From contig JADLBB010000092.1 in NCBI GenBank assembly GCA_020848055.1, positions 1-7,051 on the forward strand: 7,051 nucleotides of DNA. Reading direction: 5' to 3'. Below, piece after piece: positions 1-6,236 of this stretch. A model generated the notes under the pieces. That model was not told where the DNA came from and did no database searches. It was given only the letters and a program-made list of their open reading frames with translations. Both the position numbers and the translations under genes were made by a program. This stretch comes from Chloroflexota bacterium. Lineage in GTDB: Bacteria > Chloroflexota > Limnocylindria > QHBO01. Position 1 is the stretch's first letter, and every line of letters starts with the position of its first letter.

Positions 1-28
1 CTAAATCGGCAGTCCGTCCGGCACGGGC

Positions 29-1096
29 TCAGGAGGGCTCGATCCCCCACAGGTCGCCCAGCGTGAAACCCTCGGGGAACGGATCGTCGGGATCGACCAC
101 GAACTCGGTGCGACCGGTGATCCAGGCTCGGCCGGTCAGCTGCGGGACCACCGCCCGATACGGTCCAACCGACGCCTCGCGCAGCAGGCGCCCGGTCCAG
201 GTCGTGCCCAGGATGCCCTCGTGCACGAAGTCCTGCCCGATGGCCAGCCGGCCGCGGGCGTGTTCCACGGCCATGCGGGCGCAGGTACCGGTGCCGCACG
301 GCGATCGATCGAGCACGCCGGTGAAAGACGCGGGCCGCGCCCAGTCCAGAGTGCCGCTGCTGACGACCACCGTGTTACGGCCGTCGACGCCCGGCACGGT
401 GGGCGGCGCGGTCAGCTCGGCAATGCTGATGCCTCCGAGCCCCGGCATGAGAGGATGCGCTACCGGGATCTGCTCGCGCGCGGCCGCCTTGACCATCTCG
501 CCGATGCGCACGATGTCGCGTCCCTCGTCCGGCGTCAGCGCCAGGCCAAGCGCCGCCGCCTCCACGATCGCGAAGAACATGCCGCCCCACGCCACGTCCA
601 CGTTGACGGTGCCGATGTCGGGCACCTCGACCGGAGCGTCCAGGTGGACGGCGAAGGCCGGAACATTCTCGAAGGTGATCGAGCGCGCGACCCCATTCCG
701 GACCACGGCACGGACCCGAATGAGGCCGGCGGGCGCCTCGAGCACCAGGTCGGTCACGGGCTCGGTGACCGACACGAGACGCTCGGCGATGAGCACGGTC
801 GCGGTGCAGATCGTGTTGCTGCCGCTCATGCCCGGGTACTCGGCCTGCTCCATGATCACGAAGCCCGCGTCGGCCTGCGGTATGGTCGGCGGCAGGACCA
901 GGTTGCAGCACGTGGCGGGGTATCCGCGCGGCTCGCGCAGCATGAGCTTGCGCAGCTGATCGCCCTCGCGCGCCAGGTGGTCGCGCTTGGCGAGCATGCT
1001 GTCGCCCGGGACGTCGATGACGCCGCCGATGATCACCCTCCCGGGTTCGCCACCCGCATGGGCGTCGATGGCCGTGATGGTCGTACCGAACTTCAT
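29..1096 (-). CDS. Proline racemase / hydroxyproline 2-epimerase family enzyme, Ser/Cys active-site variant
   Basis: A complete 355-residue cytosolic protein with ATG start and TGA stop, of normal length for the proline racemase family. The N-terminal signature D11-AHAGGEP is present. The second catalytic site is intact as DRSPCGTGT with Cys267. The first site, normally MCGH with a catalytic Cys, reads MSGSNT, so Ser91 replaces Cys. The family interconverts L- and D-proline or epimerises 4-hydroxyproline at C2 with two Cys acting as acid and base; trans-3-hydroxyproline dehydratases instead keep the first Cys and carry Thr at the second site. The Ser/Cys pattern is a known subclass, which from memory has been linked to hydroxyproline epimerase and dehydratase activities, so the exact reaction is left open. 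An AGGA lies 7 bases before the ATG. The gene is 79 bases downstream of an SDR gene on the same strand, so co-transcription is plausible. The family call is secure; the substrate is not. Confidence 0.92.
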   Translation of the reverse strand: MKFGTTITAIDAHAGGEPGRVIIGGVIDVPGDSMLAKRDHLAREGDQLRKLMLREPRGYPATCCNLVLPPTIPQADAGFVIMEQAEYPGMSGSNTICTATVLIAERLVSVTEPVTDLVLEAPAGLIRVRAVVRNGVARSITFENVPAFAVHLDAPVEVPDIGTVNVDVAWGGMFFAIVEAAALGLALTPDEGRDIVRIGEMVKAAAREQIPVAHPLMPGLGGISIAELTAPPTVPGVDGRNTVVVSSGTLDWARPASFTGVLDRSPCGTGTCARMAVEHARGRLAIGQDFVHEGILGTTWTGRLLREASVGPYRAVVPQLTGRAWITGRTEFVVDPDDPFPEGFTLGDLWGIEPS

Positions 1097-1141
1097 CGCT
1101 GAATCCTGCCACTCTCCGTGGGCCGATTGCGATCGTCCCAG

Positions 1142-1171
1142 GGCCGGGTACCGGAGTGTGCTGCCCCGGCC
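1142..1171 (-). repeat. GC-rich inverted repeat between two minus-strand genes
   Basis: GGCCGGG at 1142-1148 pairs perfectly with CCCGGCC at 1165-1171, leaving a 16-base loop. It begins 4 bases after the SDR stop codon and ends 45 bases before the start of the proline-racemase-family gene. There is no T tract, so this is not a classical intrinsic terminator. It could be an intercistronic hairpin that stabilises or separates the two messages, or a chance pairing in GC-rich DNA. Confidence 0.3.
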
Positions 1172-1175
1172 ACCA

Positions 1176-1922
1176 TCACTTCCGCCAGTCGCGCAGCCCG
1201 TCGCGCGGCATCCAGCCCAGGAGCCGTCGACCCGCGTCGAGGCCCAGCCATCGGCCGGTGTTGTCGCTCACGCCGTGGACGATTGCGAATCCGATGTTGA
1301 CGGTGAGCGCCGCCTCGACCAGGGACGCGCAGTCGCGATGGCTCAACCACATTCCCGGTCCGCGTCCGGCGATATGGGATGGCTCGCCGTCCAATGCATC
1401 GGGGGACGGCGGATCATCGTCAGCGGTGACCCATCCGATGCGCAGGCAGACGACCGTGAGCCCACGCCGTTCGGCGTAGTGACGCCCGAGCGCCTCGCCC
1501 CATGCCTTGCTGGCGCCGTACAGGGAGTCGGGACGTGCTGGCGCATCGGTGCCGACCTCGATCGGACGATCGGGATCGGCGAAGCGGTCGTCGTCGTGCA
1601 GGTACATCCCGACCGCGTGGTTCGAGCTGGCGAACACCACCCTTGGAACCCCGGCCTGCAGGGCAGCCTCGTAGACGTTGTATGCCCCGACCACGTTCGG
1701 TCCCAGCAGCGCATCCCAGGTGGCGGATACGTCGGCGCTGGCGGCCAAGTGGACGATCGCTTCGGCTCCGGCGAACGAGCGAACCAGGACGGCCGGATCG
1801 GTGATGTCGGCGTCGGAACGTGACAGGTAGCGCGCCGCGAAGCGGTCCGACAGGCGAGCGCGCAGCACCCCGGCAACCAACCCGTCTCCGCCGGTGATGA
1901 CAATGGCCATCGGCTCGGTCAT
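1176..1922 (-). CDS. NAD(P)-dependent extended SDR, uronate-dehydrogenase-like
   Basis: A 248-residue Rossmann-fold oxidoreductase. The N-terminal cofactor loop TGGDGLVAG (residues 10-18) matches the TGGxGxxG motif of extended short-chain dehydrogenases. VHLAA at 57-61 and SSNHAVG at 99-105 supply the catalytic Ser, and YGASK at 135-139 gives catalytic Tyr135 and Lys139. The SSNHAVG block, the ARPDSLYGASKAWGE block, CLRIG (159-163) and WLSHRD (192-197) closely follow bacterial uronate dehydrogenase, which oxidises D-glucuronate or D-galacturonate to the aldarolactone. An acidic, Pro-rich stretch at about 167-180 appears longer than in the enzymes I recall. Start: ATG at 1922 with only a weak GGGG upstream; Met5 (1910) is an alternative. 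It would be the first gene of a possible two-gene minus-strand unit with the proline-racemase-family gene and diverges from the transporter gene. SDR membership is certain; uronate as substrate is inferred from motif resemblance, and a related sugar epimerase is the main alternative. Confidence 0.88.
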   Translation of the reverse strand: MTEPMAIVITGGDGLVAGVLRARLSDRFAARYLSRSDADITDPAVLVRSFAGAEAIVHLAASADVSATWDALLGPNVVGAYNVYEAALQAGVPRVVFASSNHAVGMYLHDDDRFADPDRPIEVGTDAPARPDSLYGASKAWGEALGRHYAERRGLTVVCLRIGWVTADDDPPSPDALDGEPSHIAGRGPGMWLSHRDCASLVEAALTVNIGFAIVHGVSDNTGRWLGLDAGRRLLGWMPRDGLRDWRK

Positions 1923-2060
1923 TGCCCCATGGTAGGACGGCCGAATGTGACCGGTGCACCGGCCGAACCCGTGCCCGCACCGACGTGCGAGTCACAGGTG
2001 GGACCGCGGTCTCGACATCGGCACAGTCGCGGATTGCCAACAACGGGTACCCTTCAATCG
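1923..2060. promoter_or_regulatory. Divergent intergenic region between SDR and transporter genes
   Basis: These 138 bases must carry the promoters for both the minus-strand SDR gene and the plus-strand transporter. On the plus strand TACCCT (2048-2053) fits a TANNNT -10 box and ends exactly 7 bases before the transporter ATG at 2061. That is the spacing seen for leaderless transcripts in several high-GC phyla. No good -35 box and no Shine-Dalgarno site is visible before 2061. I see no convincing -10/-35 pair for the SDR direction. Confidence 0.35.
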
Positions 2061-3317
2061 ATGCCCGCCCTGACAGCCAGCCGCCCCGGACGGCTGGAGT
2101 TCACCGTCGGGCTGGCCATGTGCATGGCCCTGACCGCGCTTGGCATCGACATGGCCCTGCCCGGGTTCGACGCCATGCGCCAGGACCTGGGACTGCCGGC
2201 CGACTCGACCGCGATCGCCGGCGTGGTCACCGTCTACTTCATCGGCCTGGCCATCGCGCAGGTCGCCTGCGGCCCGCTGGCCGATCGCTTCGGGCGCAAG
2301 CCGGTCCTTTATGCGGGCCTGGTCGTCTATGTCGGCGCGGCGCTGGCCGCCACCCTGGCACCGGACCTGGTGACGCTCCTGGTCGCCCGCTTCGTGTGGG
2401 GCATGGGAGCGGCCGGACCGCGGGTGGTCACGCTGTCCATAGTCCGCGACCACCACCGCGGCGAGGAGATGGCCAGGGCCATGTCGTTCATCATGGCCGT
2501 GTTCATCCTGGTCCCGATCATCGCCCCAACCCTTGGGGCGCTGGTGCTGGCGCTGGCCACCTGGCGCTGGATCTTCGCGGCCTGCGCAGTGCTGGCAGCA
2601 GGCGTGCTGCTCTGGTCGCTGCGCCTGCCCGAATCGCTGGACCCGCAGGATCGGCTGGAACTCAGCTTCGGGCGCGTGCTGCATGCCGCGCACCTGGTGG
2701 TGACCAACCGCAGCACCATCGGCTACACGCTGGCTCTGTCGGTCCTGACCGGGGCGTTCTTCTCGTACCTCGCCAGCTCGCAGATCATCTACGACCGGGT
2801 GTTCGGAGCCGGTGAGCAGTTCCCGCTGCTGTTCGGGGCGATGGCCGCCGTGATGGGAGCCGGGATGCTGTCCAACGCCTTCATCGTCCGGCACATCGGC
2901 GTCAGGCGCCTGGCGCACGGGGCGATCATCGTCTACGCCATCGCGGCGGTCGCCTTCCTGGTGGTGGTCGCCGGCGCCGGAGGGCGGCCCGCCCTGGCTA
3001 CCTTCCTCGTGGGCGTGGCGATCATGCTCTCCTGCCACGCCATCTTGATCCCCAACTTCAATGCCATCGCCATGGATCCGATGGGCGAGGTGGCTGGAAC
3101 CGCCTCGGCCGTGATCGGGACCATCTCGACCGCGGCAGGCGCGGTGATCGGGGCGGTGATCGATTCGGCATTCGACGGCACGACCCTGCCCTTCGCGATC
3201 GGGCTGGCGACCTTCGGGCTGCTGGCGCTCGCCCTCGTGACATGGGCTGAGCGCGGCCGCCTGTTCGCACCGATCGCGACGCTCACCTCACCGGATCCCG
3301 CCTCCCTGACCGACTGA
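2061..3317 (+). CDS. Bcr/CflA-type major facilitator superfamily efflux transporter
   Basis: An inner-membrane 12-helix transporter of 418 residues, typical for drug:H+ antiporters of the Bcr/CflA group that export antibiotics or metabolites. The first helix ends in ID30-MALPGFDAM, the acidic-proline motif of this group. MFS motif A is GPLADRFGRK at 71-80, between helices 2 and 3. Helix 4 carries ARFVWGMGAAGPRVV followed by IVRD at 127-130, close to the RFxQGxGAA...IVRD pattern of Bcr. Helix 11 shows the GEVAGTASA motif at 342-350. The frame stays open upstream to an ATG at 1929, but the extra 44 residues are Arg/Pro-rich, have no membrane character and lack a ribosome site, so I chose ATG 2061. 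It converges on the DmdA-like gene with 13 bases between stops. The family is firm; the substrate is unknown. Confidence 0.92.
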   Translation: MPALTASRPGRLEFTVGLAMCMALTALGIDMALPGFDAMRQDLGLPADSTAIAGVVTVYFIGLAIAQVACGPLADRFGRKPVLYAGLVVYVGAALAATLAPDLVTLLVARFVWGMGAAGPRVVTLSIVRDHHRGEEMARAMSFIMAVFILVPIIAPTLGALVLALATWRWIFAACAVLAAGVLLWSLRLPESLDPQDRLELSFGRVLHAAHLVVTNRSTIGYTLALSVLTGAFFSYLASSQIIYDRVFGAGEQFPLLFGAMAAVMGAGMLSNAFIVRHIGVRRLAHGAIIVYAIAAVAFLVVVAGAGGRPALATFLVGVAIMLSCHAILIPNFNAIAMDPMGEVAGTASAVIGTISTAAGAVIGAVIDSAFDGTTLPFAIGLATFGLLALALVTWAERGRLFAPIATLTSPDPASLTD

Positions 3318-3330
3318 CCGGAAGCTGCCC

Positions 3331-4512
3331 TCAGGACACCGGGATACGCTTTTCCGGGTCGACGAAGGGCATCGGGACGACCGTCGCGCCGCGTGAGCCC
3401 CACTCGGTGTCCACCCGCAGCCGCGTGCCGTGGGCGGCCAGCGCTGCCGGCACCCAGCAGTAGCCGATGTTCGCGCCCAGGCGCGGTGAATGAATTGCCG
3501 AGGTGACTTCGCCGATGCGCTCTGCGCCACCGGCCTCGAACGCCGGCCACTTCTCGAAGTTGAGGGCGGGGAACGGGTCACCGTCCAACTCCACGCCCAC
3601 GATGCGACGGGTCACGCCCCGTTCGCGGATCCGGCGCAGGGCGGCCAGCGAGATGCACGCCGCGTCATCCAGGTCCCAGCCGACCAGGCGCTCGAGGCCC
3701 ATCTCCAGCGCGTTGTTCTCGTAGGACATGTCCGCGCCCCAGTTGAAGATGCCGCCCTCGATGCGGCGGATGTCCGAGGGCCCGGTGGGCCGCACGCCGT
3801 ACGGCTCCCCGGCCCGCATCACCGCGTCCCACAGGTCCGAGCCACGCGAGGTGTCGAGCAGGTAGATCTCGTAGCCCACCTCCGAGGTCCAGCCGGTGCG
3901 GGTGATGATGACCGGCATGCCTTCCACCTCGGCGCGCGTCCACCAGTAGTACTTGAGCCCGGCGATGTGCTCGCCCACCAGGTCGCGCACCAGGTCGCGG
4001 GAGCGAGGGCCCTGGATCTGCATCGGCGCCACGTCGGCCTCGCGGATGGTGACGTCCAGGTCGGGGTAGGCGTGGCGCAGTCCGCGGGCGAACAGCAGCG
4101 CATCGGACGAGGCCAGCGCGAACCAGAACGTGTCCTCGTCCATGCGGGTCATGACCGGGTCGTTGATGATCCCGCCGTCGGCATCGCAGACCAGGACGTA
4201 CTTGCCCTGCCCCACCGCGCAACGCGACAGGTCGCGCGGGGTCAGGAGCTGGGCGAAGCGCGCGCCGTCGGGGCCCGAGATCTCCAGGCAGCGCTCGACC
4301 GCCACGTCCCACACGGTGACGCCGGTGAGCAGCCGGTCGAACTCGGCCTCGAACGAATCGAAGCGGATCGGGAACAGCATGTGGTTGTACGTGGTGTAGC
4401 CGATGGCCCCATAGCGCTGGGTCGCCTCGTGATATGGGCTGCGACGCAGGCGCGCGCCGCGCTGGACGAGGGACATGTCGAACGGCGTCGTGGCCGGTCG
4501 CGAGGAATCCAT
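3331..4512 (-). CDS. GcvT/DmdA-family tetrahydrofolate-dependent methyltransferase (demethylase-like)
   Basis: A 393-residue soluble protein with the aminomethyltransferase fold. YTTYNHMLFP (39-48), the VWDVAVER block (67-74), ISGPDG (78-83), TPRDLSR (91-97), GGIINDPV (113-120) and IQGPRSRD (166-173) follow the folate-binding domain. The block RRIEGGIFNWGADMSYENN (249-267) is the conserved family loop, and the C-terminal barrel covers roughly 300-390. The TYNHML, VWDV.ER and GG..NDPV patterns resemble dimethylsulfoniopropionate demethylase (DmdA) more than true glycine-cleavage T protein, where the last motif usually reads DD. Such enzymes move a methyl group from an S-, N- or O-methylated compound to tetrahydrofolate in the cytosol. 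No gcvH or gcvP lies nearby, which argues against the glycine cleavage system. The frame is open to an ATG at 4773, but that would overlap the divergent ATPase gene; the GGAGGT site supports ATG 4512. The substrate is unproven; a sarcosine- or vanillate-type demethylase is possible. Confidence 0.85.
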   Translation of the reverse strand: MDSSRPATTPFDMSLVQRGARLRRSPYHEATQRYGAIGYTTYNHMLFPIRFDSFEAEFDRLLTGVTVWDVAVERCLEISGPDGARFAQLLTPRDLSRCAVGQGKYVLVCDADGGIINDPVMTRMDEDTFWFALASSDALLFARGLRHAYPDLDVTIREADVAPMQIQGPRSRDLVRDLVGEHIAGLKYYWWTRAEVEGMPVIITRTGWTSEVGYEIYLLDTSRGSDLWDAVMRAGEPYGVRPTGPSDIRRIEGGIFNWGADMSYENNALEMGLERLVGWDLDDAACISLAALRRIRERGVTRRIVGVELDGDPFPALNFEKWPAFEAGGAERIGEVTSAIHSPRLGANIGYCWVPAALAAHGTRLRVDTEWGSRGATVVPMPFVDPEKRIPVS

Positions 4513-4522
4513 TGTCGGCGGT

Positions 4523-4528
4523 ACCTCC
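4523..4528 (-). promoter_or_regulatory. Shine-Dalgarno site fixing the DmdA-like start
   Basis: GGAGGT on the minus strand, ending 10 bases before ATG 4512. It is the only strong ribosome site in the open frame upstream of the conserved domain and therefore decides the start over the in-frame ATGs at 4530 and further upstream. The ATG at 4530 itself overlaps this site. Confidence 0.65.
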
Positions 4529-4597
4529 ATGCTTCGGTAACCCGGGGATCGCCAGCAACGCGCGCCGGACGGTGACGGGCGCATCGGACGTTCGTCC

Positions 4598-4614
4598 AGA
4601 TTAGGACATAGAAT
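4598..4614. promoter_or_regulatory. AT-rich island with candidate divergent -10 boxes
   Basis: The 132-base spacer between the DmdA-like gene and the ArsA-type gene contains one clearly AT-rich stretch. TAGAAT (4609-4614, plus strand) is a good -10 box about 30 bases before the GTG at 4645. TAATCT (4603 to 4598, minus strand) is a candidate -10 for the opposite gene. No convincing -35 hexamer at 16-18 bases is seen for either, so the assignment rests on base composition and position. Confidence 0.35.
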
Positions 4615-4644
4615 CGACCGTCGTATCAGGAGCTTGGACATCGG

Positions 4645-5838
4645 GTGAGCGCACGAATCCTGGTCTACACCGGAAAGGGTGGCGTTGGAAAGACCAGCGT
4701 GGCTGCCGCCACCGCCCTCGCCTGTGCGGACAAGGGCTACCGCACCATCGTGATGTCGACCGACATCGCCCACAGCCTGGGCGACGCCTTCGCGAGGGAG
4801 CTGGGCCCCACGCCGCTCGAGATCGCGCCCAACCTGTGGGCGCAGGAGTCCGACGTCTTCTTCAACGTGGCGCGCTACTGGGGCCGCATCCAGGAGTACG
4901 CCGCCTCGGTCCTGCGCTGGCGCGGCCTGGACGAGGTGATGGCCGAGGAGATGACGGTGCTGCCCGGCATGGACGAGGTCGGCTCGCTGCTATGGATCGC
5001 CGACCACCATGACTCGGGCAATTACGACGTGGTCGTGGTCGACGCGGCACCCACCGGCGAGACGCTGCGCCTGCTCAGCCTGCCGGAGGCGGCCAAGTGG
5101 TGGATGGAGAAGGTCGAGCCCATCGGTCGCAGGATCACGAAGCTCACCGCCCCGATCATCCGCCGCGTGGTGGGCATGCCGATGCCGGGCGACGAGGTCT
5201 TCAACGCCGGCGAGGAGCTCTTCGCGCGCCTGGAGTACATGCACGAGCTGCTGACCGATCACGCCAAGACATCGGTGCGCGTGGTGCTGACGCTGGAGCA
5301 GGTGGTGATCGCGGAGGCGCAGCGATCGTTCACCTACTTCCACCTGTACGACTACCCGACCGACCTGGTGGTCGCCAACCGCGTCTTCCCCGACGGCCAG
5401 GTGTGGCACTACTTCCGCGAGTGGTACGAGGCACAGCAGCGCTACGGCCCGATGGTCGAGAAGATGTTCCATCCCATCCCGGTCAAGAAGGTGCCGATGT
5501 TCGATCGCGAGATGATCGGGGTCGAACTGCTGCGCGAGCTCGGTCGCGCGCTGTACGCCGACACCGATCCGACCACCTTCTTCTACCGCGGGCGGCCGTA
5601 CGAGGTGGTCCGCCAGGACGGCGGATTCCTGCTGTCGGTGGACCTGCCGTTCGTCGAGAAGCAGGACATCGAGCTGTCGCGCCACGCCGACGAACTGGTG
5701 ATCGACCTGGGCACCTGGCGCCGCACGCTGGTGCTGCCGCGGATCCTGGTTGACGCCACCACCGAGAGCGCACGCTTCGAGGGGGGTACCCTCAAGGTCC
5801 GCTTCGTTCCCAGCAATGCCGAAGGAGCAGTCACATGA
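4645..5838 (+). CDS. ArsA/Get3-family ATPase with C-terminal Hsp20-like domain
   Basis: A 397-residue SIMIBI-class P-loop ATPase. The deviant Walker A GKGGVGKTS lies at 10-18 with signature Lys11 and Lys16. Switch I is STDIAHSLGD (38-47), and switch II is VDAAPTGETLRLL (132-144), matching the DTAPTGHTLRLL pattern of ArsA/Get3. NRVFPDG at 245-251 fits the adenine-recognition loop. From about residue 325 a second domain begins, with LPFVEKQDIELSRHADELV (334-352), RRTLVLPR (359-366) and GGTLKVRF (380-387), the beta-sandwich pattern of the ArsA-associated Hsp20-like domain. The zinc-binding CxxC of Get3 and the arsenite-binding Cys residues of ArsA are absent, as the protein has no Cys beyond Cys27. 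Switch I has Ile41 where DPAHS is usual. Start: GTG 4645, with AGGAG 12 bases upstream. It overlaps the next gene by 4 bases. Neither arsenite export nor tail-anchored targeting is supported by context; a chaperone-like ATPase role is inferred. Confidence 0.9.
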   Translation: MSARILVYTGKGGVGKTSVAAATALACADKGYRTIVMSTDIAHSLGDAFARELGPTPLEIAPNLWAQESDVFFNVARYWGRIQEYAASVLRWRGLDEVMAEEMTVLPGMDEVGSLLWIADHHDSGNYDVVVVDAAPTGETLRLLSLPEAAKWWMEKVEPIGRRITKLTAPIIRRVVGMPMPGDEVFNAGEELFARLEYMHELLTDHAKTSVRVVLTLEQVVIAEAQRSFTYFHLYDYPTDLVVANRVFPDGQVWHYFREWYEAQQRYGPMVEKMFHPIPVKKVPMFDREMIGVELLRELGRALYADTDPTTFFYRGRPYEVVRQDGGFLLSVDLPFVEKQDIELSRHADELVIDLGTWRRTLVLPRILVDATTESARFEGGTLKVRFVPSNAEGAVT

Positions 5839-6140
5839 CCGAAAAGTCAGCGTCCAGCACCGATGCCCGCACCGCGGACCTCGAGCGGCGGCTCGAACGG
5901 TTGGAGCGCCGCACGCCGTCACGCCTGGTGCGCGAGAGTCGATCCGGCATGGAGGAGGCGTTCTGGGCCGTCATGCACAGCGTCTTTCCGGAGGAGGCCC
6001 GGCGCCACATGAAGGCCGCCGGCCGCGAGCAGCTGCTTGCCGCGCGCGTGTACCTCGACCGATGGATCGAACGCCTTGAGGCCGAGGAAGAGTCCGCATC
6101 GGCCACGACGCGCTCGCATCAGAAGATCAAGATCGAGTAG
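5835..6140 (+). CDS. Small helical protein translationally coupled to the ArsA-type ATPase
   Basis: A 101-residue protein of unknown function. Its ATG overlaps the ATPase stop codon (ATGA), and AAGGAG (5822-5827) sits 7 bases upstream, so translation is probably coupled and the two products made in fixed proportion. Residues 14-27 are a charged heptad-like stretch (LERRLERLERR) suited to a short coiled coil. Residues 36-84 form a predicted amphipathic helical core: SGMEEAFWAVMHSVFPEEA, then AAGREQLLAARVYLDRWIERLE. The last 15 residues are Ser/Thr-rich with a basic KIKIE end. No signal peptide, membrane segment, Cys or enzyme motif is seen. Codon use matches the neighbours. I do not recognise a named family. 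The tight linkage suggests a partner or adaptor of the ATPase, which is inference. Confidence 0.85.
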   Translation: MTEKSASSTDARTADLERRLERLERRTPSRLVRESRSGMEEAFWAVMHSVFPEEARRHMKAAGREQLLAARVYLDRWIERLEAEEESASATTRSHQKIKIE

Positions 6141-6145
6141 CCATC

Positions 6146-6163
6146 GGCGATCTCGCGATTGCC
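6146..6163 (+). terminator. Hairpin directly after the ATPase operon
   Basis: GGCGATC (6146-6152) pairs with GATTGCC (6157-6163) over 7 bp including one G-U pair, with a 4-base TCGC loop. It starts 5 bases after the stop codon of the small coupled gene. There is no T tract, so it may act as a weak or factor-assisted terminator or protect the 3' end of the message. Confidence 0.35.
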
Positions 6164-6236
6164 GCGTCGAGCCCAGCGGGCCAGCGCCCCCCATTACGAG
6201 CGGCGACTCGGCCTCGCAAGCCGCCGAATGAAGCAG

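Noticed and set aside
221..1102. Long plus-strand open frames opposite the proline-racemase-family gene
   Set aside because: They run antisense to a gene with clear family motifs; the translations are low-complexity, Arg/His/Ala-rich and typical of shadow frames in GC-rich DNA.
1992..3038. 348-codon minus-strand frame opposite the transporter
   Set aside because: Antisense shadow: Gln/His/Gly-rich translation with no domain pattern, while the plus strand encodes a clear 12-helix transporter.
3490..4575. 361-codon plus-strand frame opposite the DmdA-like gene
   Set aside because: Antisense shadow with Val/Ala/Arg/His-rich translation and no motif; the minus strand carries the conserved GcvT-fold motifs.
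4513..4773. N-terminal extension of the DmdA-like frame to ATG 4773
   Set aside because: It would overlap the first 129 bases of the divergent ATPase gene including its P-loop codons, has no similarity to the family, and a GGAGGT site supports ATG 4512.
4990..5922. 310-codon minus-strand frame opposite the ATPase gene
   Set aside because: Shadow of the ATPase; no motif, and it crosses the overlap into the next gene.
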